Of a DNA stretch of 64,000 nucleotides, positions 54,135 through 62,501 are shown piece after piece. Numbering within the stretch: the first letter of the stretch is position 1; every line of letters starts with the position of its first letter. The stretch spans positions 1-64,000 of the forward strand of contig DVIW01000006.1 of assembly GCA_018710945.1 (NCBI GenBank). Reading direction: 5' to 3'. A model generated the notes under the pieces. It was not told the DNA's origin. It did not search any database and saw only the letters and a list, made by a program, of their open reading frames with translations. A program made the position numbers and the translations under genes. Source of the DNA: Candidatus Aphodovivens avistercoris (GTDB lineage Bacteria; Actinomycetota; Coriobacteriia; Coriobacteriales; Eggerthellaceae).

Positions 54135-54266
54135 GGAAGCCTTCCCCATTGCCTGACCGAGGTGTTTCGACAGCAACCAAACGTCATCGATGCATTCATG
54201 ATTGCAATTGCATCGAGGAGAGAACCTGCGACGGACGTCCCGCAACTCTGATCCCGCATCCGTACG

Positions 54267-54307
54267 CAAAAAAAAACGGCCCGGCGCGTTTGGAACGCAC
54301 CGGGCCG
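54267..54307 (-). terminator. strong intrinsic terminator of the reductase operon
   Basis: Stem CGGCCCGG...CCGGGCCG (arms around 54277-54284 and 54299-54306, extended by weaker pairs) followed, on the minus strand, by nine T residues. It lies about 90 bp after the stop of the CMD-cupin gene and ends the operon that starts near 57713. Confidence 0.9.
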
Positions 54308-54396
54308 CAAGACGGCGACAGAGCGGCGGCGCTGTCGCGAGACGACCGCACAACGGCTCCCGCTCCGCGCCTCTCCGCGCGACGTGGGAGCGCCGT

Positions 54397-55146
54397 CTAC
54401 GCCTGGGGGTACTGCCCGTCGTCCACCGGCTCGAGCCACTCGTTCGAGCAGCCCTCGCCCGGCGCCTCGAAGGCGATGTGGGAGAACCAGCTGTCGGCGG
54501 CTGCGCCGTGCCAGTGCTTCACGCCGGCAGGGATCACCACCACGGTGCCAGGCGTGAGCGCCTGGGGCTCCTTGCCCCATTCCTGGTACCAGCCGCGGCC
54601 GTCGGTGCAGATGAGGATCTGCCCGCCGCCGCGCTCGGCGTGGTGGATGTGCCAGTTGTTGCGGCAGCCCGGCTCGAACGTCACGTTCGCCAGGAACACG
54701 CCCGCCTCGGCGGGGTCGGTCAGCGGGTTGAGGTACGAGTTGCCGACGAAGTACTGCGCGTACGCGTCGTTGGAGCTGCCGATGCCGAACATCGGGGAGA
54801 AGTCGTCGCCCGCACCGTCGTCCGCCTCATCGCCGTACACTTCCAGCGCCACGCGGAACGCCGCCCACGCGTTCGGCCAACCAGCGTAGAACGCCACATG
54901 CGTGAGGATCTCGCCCATTTCCTTGCGTGTGACGCCGTTCGTCTTTGCCGTCATCATATGGTACTTGAACGAGCTGTCCATAAGCCCCTTGCTCACGAGC
55001 ACCGTCACCGTGAGGATCGAGCGCATCTTAAGCGACAGCGCCTCTTCGCGGTTCCACACCTCCCCGAACAGCACGTCATCGTTGAGCTGGGCGAACTTCG
55101 GCGCGAAATCGCCGAGCTGGTCCCGTCCTGCCGTCTGCTTCACCAT
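54397..55146 (-). CDS. carboxymuconolactone decarboxylase-like domain fused to a cupin
   Basis: Protein of 249 residues. Residues about 10-110 are a CMD/AhpD-like helical domain (MRSILTVTVLVSKGLMDSSF, GVTRKEMGEILTHVAFYAGW) without the CxxC pair of AhpD. Residues about 140-235 are a cupin with metal-binding histidines in NNWHIHHAERGGGQ and AGVKHWHG. Such fusions are usually quinol/quinone or lactone handling proteins. The start at 55146 has GAGGAAAGGAAG upstream. It is the last gene of the flavodoxin-FMN reductase-AKR series and is followed by a strong terminator. Confidence 0.85.
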   Translation of the reverse strand: MVKQTAGRDQLGDFAPKFAQLNDDVLFGEVWNREEALSLKMRSILTVTVLVSKGLMDSSFKYHMMTAKTNGVTRKEMGEILTHVAFYAGWPNAWAAFRVALEVYGDEADDGAGDDFSPMFGIGSSNDAYAQYFVGNSYLNPLTDPAEAGVFLANVTFEPGCRNNWHIHHAERGGGQILICTDGRGWYQEWGKEPQALTPGTVVVIPAGVKHWHGAAADSWFSHIAFEAPGEGCSNEWLEPVDDGQYPQA

Positions 55147-55315
55147 GTTCTGCTTCCTTTCCTCGAAATCTTCCTGTCTGTATCGTGCAGCCGGGTCGCC
55201 CCGGCGTTGTCTTCGAATCCGCCGTCTGCGCACGGGGGGCGCACTGCACAACGTCCGGCCCCTCGTCGCCGTCCGCACGCGAACGGCGGACGCCTGCCGC
55301 GCCAGCGTCGGCGCG

Positions 55316-56335
55316 CTACTTCTTCGCGTTGGGGTCGGTGGTTCCCGCAAGCGGCTTCTCGCCGGGACGCCCGATGGGGCCCACCAGCTCGTGCGCCGTG
55401 TAGGGCTCCTCCAGAAACGCCATCTCGTCGTCGGTCAGCTTCACCTCAAGCGCTGCCACCGCGTCATCAACGCGCGACGGCTTCGAGCAGCCCACGATAG
55501 GCGCCTCGATGCCGCGGCACAAAAGCCACGCCAACGCAATGCGCGCCATGGGAACGCCGCGGCGCTCGGCAAGCTCGGCGACGCAGCCTATGATGGGAAG
55601 GTCCTGGCGCTCCGCTAAGTCGTACTTGTCGCGCACCACGTCGTCGGTCGTTCCACGCACCGAATCCGATTCCCAGCCCACATGGCACAGATGCCCCGAC
55701 GCGAGCGGGCTGTAGGGCGTGACCGCCATGTCGAACTGGCGGCACACGGGGATCATCTCGCGCTCGTTCTCGCGGTAGAGCAGGTTGTGATGGCACTGCA
55801 TGCTCGTGAATTTCGTCCAGCCGTTGCGTTCGGCGACCATCTGCATGTTGTACAGCTGGTAGGCGTACATCTCGCTCGCGCCGATGGCACGAACCTTGCC
55901 TGCGCGCACAAGAGAGTCGAGCGCCTCCATCGTCTCTTCGACAGGCGTTTTGTAGTCGAACCGGTGGATGATGTAAAGGTCAAGGTAGTCGGTTCCCAAA
56001 CGGCGCAGCGTCCCGTCGATCTCGCGCTGGATCGCCTCGCGCGACAGGCGCCCCTCGTTGAAGAACACCTTGCTCGCCAGCACCACGTCCTCGCGGCGCA
56101 CGCCGAGGCGCTTGAGCGCCTGGCCGATGTACTCCTCGCTCGTGCCGGCGGCATAGCAGTTCGCGGTGTCTATGAAATTGACGCCGGTGTCGAGGGCGCG
56201 CTTGATCACCGCCTGCGTGTCCTCGGGACCGAGCGTCCACTGATGCCCGCCGGGGATCTTCTCGCCGAAGCTCATGCCGCCCAGGCAGATGCGCGACACC
56301 TCGATGCCGGAATGTCCCAGCTTGGCGTATTCCAT
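55316..56335 (-). CDS. aldo/keto reductase
   Basis: NADPH-dependent oxidoreductase of 339 residues, (beta/alpha)8 barrel. The catalytic tetrad is visible: D and Y in FIDTANCYAAGTSEEYIG, K in VVLASKVFFN and H in LYIIHRFDYK. The C terminus has ASEMYAYQLY and the GCSKPSRVDDAVAAL cofactor-binding segment, resembling YajO/Tas-type members. It reduces carbonyl compounds. The start at 56335 has AAGGGAGCGG upstream. It sits in a one-direction series with other redox genes under a divergent TetR. Confidence 0.92.
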   Translation of the reverse strand: MEYAKLGHSGIEVSRICLGGMSFGEKIPGGHQWTLGPEDTQAVIKRALDTGVNFIDTANCYAAGTSEEYIGQALKRLGVRREDVVLASKVFFNEGRLSREAIQREIDGTLRRLGTDYLDLYIIHRFDYKTPVEETMEALDSLVRAGKVRAIGASEMYAYQLYNMQMVAERNGWTKFTSMQCHHNLLYRENEREMIPVCRQFDMAVTPYSPLASGHLCHVGWESDSVRGTTDDVVRDKYDLAERQDLPIIGCVAELAERRGVPMARIALAWLLCRGIEAPIVGCSKPSRVDDAVAALEVKLTDDEMAFLEEPYTAHELVGPIGRPGEKPLAGTTDPNAKK

Positions 56336-56450
56336 GCTTTTCCGCTCCCTTCCACTCTCGTTCCCGCTTCGCCGCAGACACCCGTCAGCTCGGCCGCGCC
56401 TGCCGCTCTTGCGGCAGACCGCACGCGCTGCGGGGCCCGCTTCGCCGCAC

Positions 56451-56984
56451 CTACAGCGAGGCGCCCAGGTCGTAGGCGGCTTGCGGGTAGCGCGTGCGCT
56501 GCGTCATGCCGGGGGTGCCGCAGCCGTACCCGAGCACCATGCCCACGTCCTCCATGTGCAGATAGCGCACGAGCGTGCGGTAGTGGGCCTCAAGCGCGTC
56601 GAACGTCCAGCCGTCGGCGTTCCACGCCACCGCCAGCAGCGCGCACTTCATGCGCTTCGCGGTGATGCTGCCGTTGGCGGAGCAGAAGCGGTCCACCACG
56701 ATTTTGAGCTGCGCGCTCATGCCGTAGTAGTACAGCGGCGTGGCGAGCACGAGCATGTCGGCCGAAAGGATCTCGCGCCGCAGGGCGTCCATGCCGTCGT
56801 GCTGCGCGCACGGGCCCTCGTAGCCGCAAGCCACGCAGCCCGTGCACGGCGCCACATCGGCCTGGGCCACATCGACGCGGGAAACCTCGTGCCCCGCGCT
56901 GCGCGCACCGCTTGCGAACGCCTCGCAGAGCATGGCCATGGAGCCGTCTGCGTTCGGGCTCCCCTGCAAAATGACGGTCTTCAT
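56451..56984 (-). CDS. NADPH-dependent FMN reductase / flavodoxin-like protein
   Basis: Protein of 177 residues with the flavodoxin-like fold of multimeric FMN reductases: GSPNADGSMAML (FMN phosphate loop), APCTGCVACGYEGPC and ATPLYYYGMSAQLKIVVDRF. It transfers electrons from NADPH to flavin or an acceptor. The start at 56984 has GAAGGAGCG upstream. The preceding gene stops 27 bp further away in the direction of transcription, and the AKR gene follows after 115 bp. Confidence 0.9.
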   Translation of the reverse strand: MKTVILQGSPNADGSMAMLCEAFASGARSAGHEVSRVDVAQADVAPCTGCVACGYEGPCAQHDGMDALRREILSADMLVLATPLYYYGMSAQLKIVVDRFCSANGSITAKRMKCALLAVAWNADGWTFDALEAHYRTLVRYLHMEDVGMVLGYGCGTPGMTQRTRYPQAAYDLGASL

Positions 56985-57011
56985 CTTCGCTCCTTCCGTG
57001 CGCCCCTGCGC

Positions 57012-57713
57012 CTACAGCCCCAAGCCGTCCACCCAGGCGGCCACCTCGGACTCCGATGCGCCGGCGGCGAAGCGCTCGCCTGCCAGCCATTCGCCCGCGC
57101 CGGCCAGCGCCGCCAGGTTCTGCCCGCTCTGGCCCAGCGGCGATGACCCCGACGTGCAGAACGGGATCACCGTCTTGCCCGCAAAGTCGTTGCCGGACAC
57201 GAACCCGTTCACCGCCCACGAGGCGTTGCCCCACCAGATGGGGTAGCCCAGAAACACCGTGTCGTAGCCGTCGAAGCCATCCGGGGTCGTTTTCACCAGC
57301 TCGACCGAGGGGTCGTAGCTGGCGCGCTCGCGGCTCGTGCGGCTGTCGGGGTCGTTGTAGGCCAGGTCGGCCTCCGTGTAGGGCTCAACGGGTTCGATCT
57401 CGAACAAGTCGGCGCCCAGATGGTTCGCGATCTTCTCTGCCACGTCGCGCGTGTTGCCCATCGCGGAAAAGAACGCCACAAGCGCCCCCGACGCTTGCCC
57501 TGCCTGCGCAGCCTGTTCGGAAGACGTTTCCGCCGAGGCGTCCGAGGCGTCCGGCGCGGCCGGCTCTTCGGAGGCGCCCTGCGCAGCCGTCGGCCGCCCT
57601 GCCTCCGGCTGCCCGCCGCAAGCCGCAAGCAGCGCGCCAACCGGCAACAGCAGCGCCGCCGATGCCGCGCCCTTCACGAACGTCCTCCTGCTCAGCATGC
57701 CGTCGCTTTCCAT
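57012..57713 (-). CDS. Tat-exported flavodoxin lipoprotein
   Basis: Protein of 233 residues. The N terminus has SRRTFVKGAASAALLL (RR at 9-10) and a lipobox LLAAC with C32, so it is probably exported folded by Tat and lipid-anchored. A Ser/Ala/Glu-rich linker follows, then a flavodoxin domain with SAMGNTRDVAEKIANHLGAD, where the usual STGNT loop is SAMGNT, and GYPIWWGNASWAVNGFV. A flavodoxin outside the cytoplasm would shuttle electrons at the membrane surface. The start at 57713 has AGGAGAAGAAGGGGG upstream; a longer frame to 57818 is possible but lacks an equally good site. First gene of the operon facing the TetR regulator. Confidence 0.85.
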   Translation of the reverse strand: MESDGMLSRRTFVKGAASAALLLPVGALLAACGGQPEAGRPTAAQGASEEPAAPDASDASAETSSEQAAQAGQASGALVAFFSAMGNTRDVAEKIANHLGADLFEIEPVEPYTEADLAYNDPDSRTSRERASYDPSVELVKTTPDGFDGYDTVFLGYPIWWGNASWAVNGFVSGNDFAGKTVIPFCTSGSSPLGQSGQNLAALAGAGEWLAGERFAAGASESEVAAWVDGLGL

Positions 57714-57834
57714 GGCCGCCCCCTTCTTCTCCTGCCGCGCAGCGCCGTTGCCCGGCACCTGCGCAGGAGCCTCGTCCTTGCGCGGACGCACCTGTCCGCT
57801 CGGGTATCTGCGCTCCATTCTTTCACGTTTTCAT

Positions 57835-57863
57835 ACTTTACGTTACATTGTGTTTCTTGTAAA
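57835..57863 (-). promoter_or_regulatory. promoter of the flavodoxin-reductase operon
   Basis: On the minus strand a -35-like TTTACA (57858-57863) and a -10-like TAAAGT (57835-57840) are separated by exactly 17 bp, in the AT-rich divergent region shared with the TetR gene. Start codon 122 bp downstream. The plus strand has a TATACT -10-like box at 57912-57917 for the TetR gene. Confidence 0.6.
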
Positions 57864-57963
57864 TACCATTTGCGATGACTTTATTTTTATCGGTTCATTA
57901 ACTGCATGCGCTATACTGTACCCTGGACGAACGGATACGCGATTCAGCAAACGGGAGGCAGAC

Positions 57964-58608
57964 ATGGCCGAATTCGTGCGGGCGCGCAGCAACGCGCAGA
58001 AGGAGCAGCGCATGGACGCCATCAAGCGCGCCGCCGACGAGCTGTTTCGCGAACGCCCCTACCATGAGATCACGCTCAAGGCCATCTCCGAGCGTTTGGG
58101 CTGGTCGCATGCCGCGCTGTACAAATACGTCACCACCAAGGAGGACATCTTCCTGGAGGTGTGCGCCGACGCGCGGCGAGCGTACAACGACGCGCTGCTA
58201 TCGGCCTACCCCGCCGGCTGCGCGTACTCGCACGAGGTGCTGGCCGAGGTGTGGGCCGAGCAGCTCAACGCGCACCGCGACTACCTGGCCTACAGCGAGC
58301 TGCTGCTGTCGATCATTGAGCGCAACGTGTCGGTGGAGCGTCTGGCTGCGTTCAAGTGCGCCTACTACGACGAGCAGGCGGAGCTCGTCGAGCGCTTCTG
58401 CGGCAACCTGGGCATGAGCGCCGACGCCGCCGGGCGCCTGTTCAACGCCGTGCTGTTCCACGCCACCAGCATCAACGCCTGGAACCAGGACAATCCGCTG
58501 GTGAGCGAAGCGCTGAAGCTGGCCGGCATAAAGCGATGCGTGCCGCCGCTCAAAGAGGAGATGCGGGAGTTCATCGGCATGTGCCTTGCGCACTACTGCC
58601 GCCGCTAA
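57964..58608 (+). CDS. TetR-family regulator of the reductase operon
   Basis: Protein of 214 residues with an N-terminal TetR HTH (ADELFRERPYHEITLKAISE, then RLGWSHAALYKYVTTKEDIF) and a helical ligand-binding C-terminal domain. It is divergent from the operon 57713-54397, the expected target, and responds presumably to a reducible substrate or drug-like compound. The start at 57964 has GGGAGG upstream. The gene overlaps or abuts the C39-like gene (9-bp gap) and may be co-transcribed with it. Confidence 0.9.
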   Translation: MAEFVRARSNAQKEQRMDAIKRAADELFRERPYHEITLKAISERLGWSHAALYKYVTTKEDIFLEVCADARRAYNDALLSAYPAGCAYSHEVLAEVWAEQLNAHRDYLAYSELLLSIIERNVSVERLAAFKCAYYDEQAELVERFCGNLGMSADAAGRLFNAVLFHATSINAWNQDNPLVSEALKLAGIKRCVPPLKEEMREFIGMCLAHYCRR

Positions 58609-58617
58609 GGTCGCGGG

Positions 58618-59415
58618 ATGGGAAGGACCCCGATGCCGGGCAAGCGGATGGGAACGGCGACCGCCCTGGCCGTCGCGGCGCTCGTCGCGCTGGGCCTCGG
58701 CGCGGCCGGGCTTGCTGGCGCACGGTTGCAAACGCTGCCCGCGCTGGAAGAAGCCGCCGCTCAGACGCACGACCTTGCGCAGGTGCAGAACCAGAACGAC
58801 GCCGCGCTCTCGCCAGCACGCACGAAAGCCGATGCCGCCTCTGACGCCTTGCCCGCCCTGGACTACTGCGCGCATGTGCCCGAACTGCTGCAGTATCCCG
58901 AGATGTCCGCCGGCTGCGAGGTGTACGCGCTCACCGCGGTGCTGCGCGCGCTTGGCTGCGCCGCCGACCCGCACGTCATCGTCGCCGAGCATCTTCCCCT
59001 CGCATCCGAGGACGACGATCCCGCCGCCGTCTACGCAGGCGACCCCTACAGTTACGGCGAGGGCCTGCCGCCCGCCCTCGTGACGGCGGGCAACTCCTAC
59101 CTGGAGCAGGAGGGCTTGCCCGCGCGGTTCGCCAACGCCACCGGGGCGTCCTTTGAAGAATTGCTGGCCGAAACAGAAGCGGGCCGGCCCGTACTGGTGT
59201 GGACCACCATGTACTTCGCCGACCCCGGCTTCTTCGAGCCCTTGCCTGCCTACACGTTCTACAACCTGGAGCACTGCGTGGTGCTGTTGGGTGCCGGTGA
59301 GAACGCGGGCACCGTGCGCTGCATGGACCCGATGAGCGGCTACATGGAGGTGGACGCCGCATGGTTCCGTACCCTCTACGAGCTCTGCGGCAGCATGGCG
59401 ACCATCGTCGGCTAG
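58618..59415 (+). CDS. C39-like cysteine peptidase, membrane-anchored or secreted
   Basis: Protein of 265 residues with an N-terminal signal/anchor helix (about residues 12-32) and a Peptidase_C39_2-type domain: catalytic cysteine in SAGCEVYALTAVLRAL, histidine in NLEHCVVLLG and aspartate in CMDPMSG. Relatives cleave Gly-Gly leaders or act on cell-wall or secreted peptides, or are inactive binders. The start at 58618 and the ATG at 58633 both have usable ribosome sites; the shorter form keeps the full signal. Nine bp after the TetR stop, so probably the same transcript. Confidence 0.8.
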   Translation: MGRTPMPGKRMGTATALAVAALVALGLGAAGLAGARLQTLPALEEAAAQTHDLAQVQNQNDAALSPARTKADAASDALPALDYCAHVPELLQYPEMSAGCEVYALTAVLRALGCAADPHVIVAEHLPLASEDDDPAAVYAGDPYSYGEGLPPALVTAGNSYLEQEGLPARFANATGASFEELLAETEAGRPVLVWTTMYFADPGFFEPLPAYTFYNLEHCVVLLGAGENAGTVRCMDPMSGYMEVDAAWFRTLYELCGSMATIVG

Positions 59416-59638
59416 CGCGGTCTGCGCGGCACCGCGCCCCTTCCGCTCGCCCGCGCCAACGCGCCGCGCCCGCCCGCGCAACCCACACAGCGCCGCACAT
59501 CCAACGCCCAGTCCATCGGCCCGCCTGCTCCGCCCTCCCTTCCGCACCGCCAGCCGAGGTGCCATAATGAGGGGGTACGCGCTGCGCCCGGGCAGCCGCC
59601 TTGCGCAGCGAAACCGCCTGCGGAGGAAAGGATGCGCC

Positions 59639-60568
59639 ATGCTCCACGAAATCAACTTCCCGTCGTCCAACGGCCGCGACCAAGTGACCGGCTGGATCTA
59701 CGTTCCGGCGTGCGAGCCCGAGGGCGTCGTGCAGCTGGTGCACGGCTTCGGCGAGCATTCGCGCCGCTACTTCCACATGATCGTGGCGCTGATGGACGCC
59801 GGCTTCATCGTTGCCGCCGACGACCACGTGGGCCACGGCGCCACGGCCATCGCGAACGGCACCTGGGGCGACTGGGGCGACGCAGGCCCGCACGCCATGA
59901 TGGAGGACGAGAAGCGCTTCAAGGACGCCGTGTGCGAGAAGTACCCCGACCTGCCCTATTTCATGTTCGGGCATTCCATGGGCTCGATGATCGCGCGCGA
60001 CTTCTCCACGAAGTACGGCGACGAGCTGGACGGCGTCATCTACTGCGGCACCACCGGCATCTTCAAGAACACCCACGAGGTGCGCGCGAAGCTGGACGCC
60101 ATCATCGAGGCGGGCGGCGCGCATGACTCCGACCCGTCGTTCGTCGGCGAGCTGATGGGCTGGATGTTCGCCCGCTGCGAGGAGGGCGCCGAGCTGGGCA
60201 ACGAGTGGATCTGCCACGACCCCTACGTGCAGCGCGACCACGCCGAGGACCCCTTCGACGCGTTCACGCATCCCACGCACAACGTCAGCCTGCGCGACTT
60301 CATCGACATGATGCTCATCATCGAAGGCGAGGACTGGGCGCGTAAGGTGCCCGTCGACCTGCCCATCCTGCTGATCGCCGGCGACCAGGACCCCGTGGGC
60401 AACTTCGGCGAAGGCGTCTACCAGGTGGCGAACTGGCTCATCGACACCGGCCACGACAACGTGCTGACCAAGCTCTACCCCGGCTACCGCCACGAGATCC
60501 ACAACTACGACGACATCAAGGACGACGTGGAAGACACCATCATCGAATGGCTGCTCATCCAGAGCTAG
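59639..60568 (+). CDS. alpha/beta hydrolase, monoacylglycerol-lipase-like
   Basis: Serine hydrolase of 309 residues of the Hydrolase_4 family (monoacylglycerol lipase / lysophospholipase type). Nucleophile serine in FGHSMGSMIA, aspartate in LIAGDQDPVG and histidine in YRHEIHNY. VVQLVHGFGEHSRRYFHMIV is the usual oxyanion-side start. It probably cleaves glycerides, phospholipids or bile/xenobiotic esters. The start at 59639 has GGAGGAAAGG upstream and a CATAAT -10-like box at 59563-59568. Stands alone, with a terminator 40 bp downstream. Confidence 0.9.
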   Translation: MLHEINFPSSNGRDQVTGWIYVPACEPEGVVQLVHGFGEHSRRYFHMIVALMDAGFIVAADDHVGHGATAIANGTWGDWGDAGPHAMMEDEKRFKDAVCEKYPDLPYFMFGHSMGSMIARDFSTKYGDELDGVIYCGTTGIFKNTHEVRAKLDAIIEAGGAHDSDPSFVGELMGWMFARCEEGAELGNEWICHDPYVQRDHAEDPFDAFTHPTHNVSLRDFIDMMLIIEGEDWARKVPVDLPILLIAGDQDPVGNFGEGVYQVANWLIDTGHDNVLTKLYPGYRHEIHNYDDIKDDVEDTIIEWLLIQS

Positions 60569-60605
60569 GCGGGACAGAAGCCCGCAAAGCGGTTTGAAAG
60601 CGAAA

Positions 60606-60652
60606 ACGCGCCCGCACCGAATCGGCATGACGCCGGACGGTGCGGGCGCGTC
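60606..60652. terminator. bidirectional terminator between convergent genes
   Basis: Stem of about 13-14 bp (ACGCGCCCGCACCG with its complement ending GCGGGCGCGT) with T-rich flanks in both directions (GTTTCG on the plus side, GTTTTCGC on the minus side). It serves the plus-strand hydrolase and the minus-strand gene at 60743-61651. Confidence 0.75.
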
Positions 60653-60742
60653 GCGTTTCGAGCTCAGGGGCAAGCCACGCGTGGGCGCATTCCGCTGAAC
60701 GGGCGGACGGCCGCGGCCCTTCTGGCTGCGGCGGTGCGGAGG

Positions 60743-61651
60743 CTACCAGAGCGTGCCTTGTTCCACCTGGTAGATGATGTCTTGGATCGCGCTGGCGGCG
60801 GTGCGGTAGGTTTGTGAATCGGTGATGCCGCTTTCCTCCACCAGGCCCTCGGCGACGCTCACGGCGCTTTCCATCATGGCCTTCGTCTGCTGCGACACCC
60901 ATTGGCCGTCGCCCGACTCGAGCCACTGGCGCGCCTCGTCAAGGGCGCTTTGCAGCTCGCCGCGCGCGGCCTCCACGGCCGACGACGCCTCTTCAGCGGC
61001 AGATGCTTCCGCCGTAGCGTCGTCCAGGTCGCCCATCATGCGCTCGATCTCGGCTTTCTGCTCTTCGAACTCTTCCATCAGCTCCGCTTCGAACGAGCGC
61101 TGCTGCTCGGCGATACCCTCCTGCAGCATCGACTGCATGCCGCACGACACCACAAGGCTGGCCGCCACGGCCACGGCCGCAGCCACGGCCGCCAGAAGCG
61201 CCAAGGTGCGGATGCTCACGCCCAGCCCCGCCACGCCGCCGCCATCGACGGGCGGCTCGAAGTAGGAGGCATGGCGCGGAGCCTGCGCGCCGGAGCGGCG
61301 GCGATGCGACGCGGGAATGAACGCCGGGCCGTCCAGCGGAATGCTATCGGCTTCGGAATCCTCAGGGTCGGCGTCTTCGGGTTCGGAATCGGGATCGAAC
61401 GGATCACCGGCAACGCCAGCAGCGGCGCCATCGCCAGCGGCCTCCGCGCCCGCCTCGGCAGAAAGCGCTTCTTCTTCGCCAGCAGCGCCCGCTTCCGCGC
61501 TTTCTTCGTCAGCACGCTGGGCGGCATCCGACGCGGACGCAGGCTCGACCGCTTCCCCGCCGTCCTCCGCCGCGATGCTGTCCGGACGCTTCTCCGTCTC
61601 TTCGGTCGTCGCATCTCCCATCGCCTTGCGCACGCCCTCGCCTTCCGCCAT
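60743..61651 (-). CDS. single-pass membrane protein with acidic N terminus and coiled coil
   Basis: Protein of 302 residues with no recognised family. Residues about 1-105 are disordered, very rich in Ala, Glu and Asp. A transmembrane helix spans about 146-169 (ends SLVVSC). Residues about 175-215 (EEFEEQKAEIERMMGDLDDA region) form a coiled coil, and a short Ala/Gln-rich helical tail follows. The arrangement is that of a membrane-tethered scaffold or envelope-spanning linker. The start at 61651 has GAAAGGG upstream. Convergent with the hydrolase gene and followed by an intergenic region containing a long palindrome. Confidence 0.7.
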   Translation of the reverse strand: MAEGEGVRKAMGDATTEETEKRPDSIAAEDGGEAVEPASASDAAQRADEESAEAGAAGEEEALSAEAGAEAAGDGAAAGVAGDPFDPDSEPEDADPEDSEADSIPLDGPAFIPASHRRRSGAQAPRHASYFEPPVDGGGVAGLGVSIRTLALLAAVAAAVAVAASLVVSCGMQSMLQEGIAEQQRSFEAELMEEFEEQKAEIERMMGDLDDATAEASAAEEASSAVEAARGELQSALDEARQWLESGDGQWVSQQTKAMMESAVSVAEGLVEESGITDSQTYRTAASAIQDIIYQVEQGTLW

Positions 61652-62138
61652 AGCGCACCCTTTCTCGCCCCGCGCCTCGTTCCGTAACTTGTTCATGTTA
61701 CGCGAAACGCGCATCCCGTTTCAACAGGCGAAGGCCCAACGAGGCTCTACTTCCGGTTGACTGCCGTATTCCCCTCCTCGTTCGTCAAAGCAGCTTCGAA
61801 ACGCCGAACCGCCGCAACGGACAACGACCCGCAAGCGACAACGCACCGGCGCGCGCAAATGCGGCCGCAGCTGCGATTCGCGACCTTTCCACGCTAATCC
61901 GCCAAAACGTGCAGCATCGTCGCAAGTTTTGACGGATTAGCGCGAGAAGATGCAAGTAGGGACGAGGCGCGCCATGCGTGCTCGCAACCATGGCGCGTCT
62001 CCAGCGGACGAGGCGTTCGGCACACCTGGAGCGGCGCCCGCTCGTCCGCGACCTCGGCGCGGCGGGCCGATGCGACATGGCAGCTACGGCACGCGCTGAC
62101 GACCCGCGCGGCACGACAAACGCCGCCCGCTCGCGCCG
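61652..62138. other. 487-bp gap with a long near-perfect palindrome
   Basis: No supported gene. The arms CGCTAATCCGCCAAAAC (61892-61908) and GTTTTGACGGATTAGCG (61926-61942) pair over 17 bp with one G:T-type mismatch and a 17-base loop. No T tract follows in either direction, so it is not a clear terminator. Confidence 0.6.
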
Positions 62139-62486
62139 TCAGCGTAGGATCTTCTCCATCGGCTTGCCGCGGGCCAGCTCGTCTACGAGCTTGTCGAGGT
62201 AGCGGGCGTTCTGCTCCACGGGATCCTCTATCGCCGCAACGTCCACGCCGCAGATCTTTCCCGTGACGAGGACGCGGTTCGGGTTGAGCTGCGGTGCCTG
62301 CGCGAACAGCTCTTCGTAGGTGACGCCCGCCTCCAGCTGGCGCGCGAGCCCCTGCCCGTCGTAGCCGGTCAACCAGCAGATGACCTGGTCAATCTCGTCG
62401 CGCGTGCGCCCCTTCCGCTCGGCTTTCTTGACCAGGAGCGGGTAGATGTCGGCGAAAACCATCTCCGGAATCGTCTTTCTGGGCAT
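62139..62486 (-). CDS. DUF2200-family protein
   Basis: Small protein of 115 residues that I recognise as a DUF2200 protein by its start MPRKTIPEMVFADIYPLLVK and the segments EIDQVICWLTGYD and NRVLVTGKICGVDVAAIEDP. Soluble, no transmembrane helix. The function of the family is not established as far as I know. The start at 62486 has GGGGAGGGAGGGG upstream. It is 15 bp after the MFS gene in the direction of transcription and may be its operon partner. Confidence 0.8.
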   Translation of the reverse strand: MPRKTIPEMVFADIYPLLVKKAERKGRTRDEIDQVICWLTGYDGQGLARQLEAGVTYEELFAQAPQLNPNRVLVTGKICGVDVAAIEDPVEQNARYLDKLVDELARGKPMEKILR

Positions 62487-62501
62487 GGGCCCCTCCCTCC
62501 C

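Larger units (their letters stand above)
53828..54396. promoter_or_regulatory. 569-bp control region upstream of the permease-uroD unit
   Basis: No supported gene: a 124-codon frame on the minus strand overlaps the permease start and lacks a plausible family match. The stretch holds the 15-bp inverted repeat (54083-54134) and the terminator of the downstream CMD-cupin gene (54267-54307). Confidence 0.5.

Noticed and set aside
53806-54180. 124-codon minus-strand frame overlapping the MatC-like permease start
   Set aside because: Covers the permease ribosome site and the palindromic region; no known motif and no good start signal. Considered intergenic.
61785-62114. 109-codon minus-strand frame in the gap containing the long palindrome
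   Set aside because: Runs through the palindrome; Arg/Ala-rich with no ribosome site.
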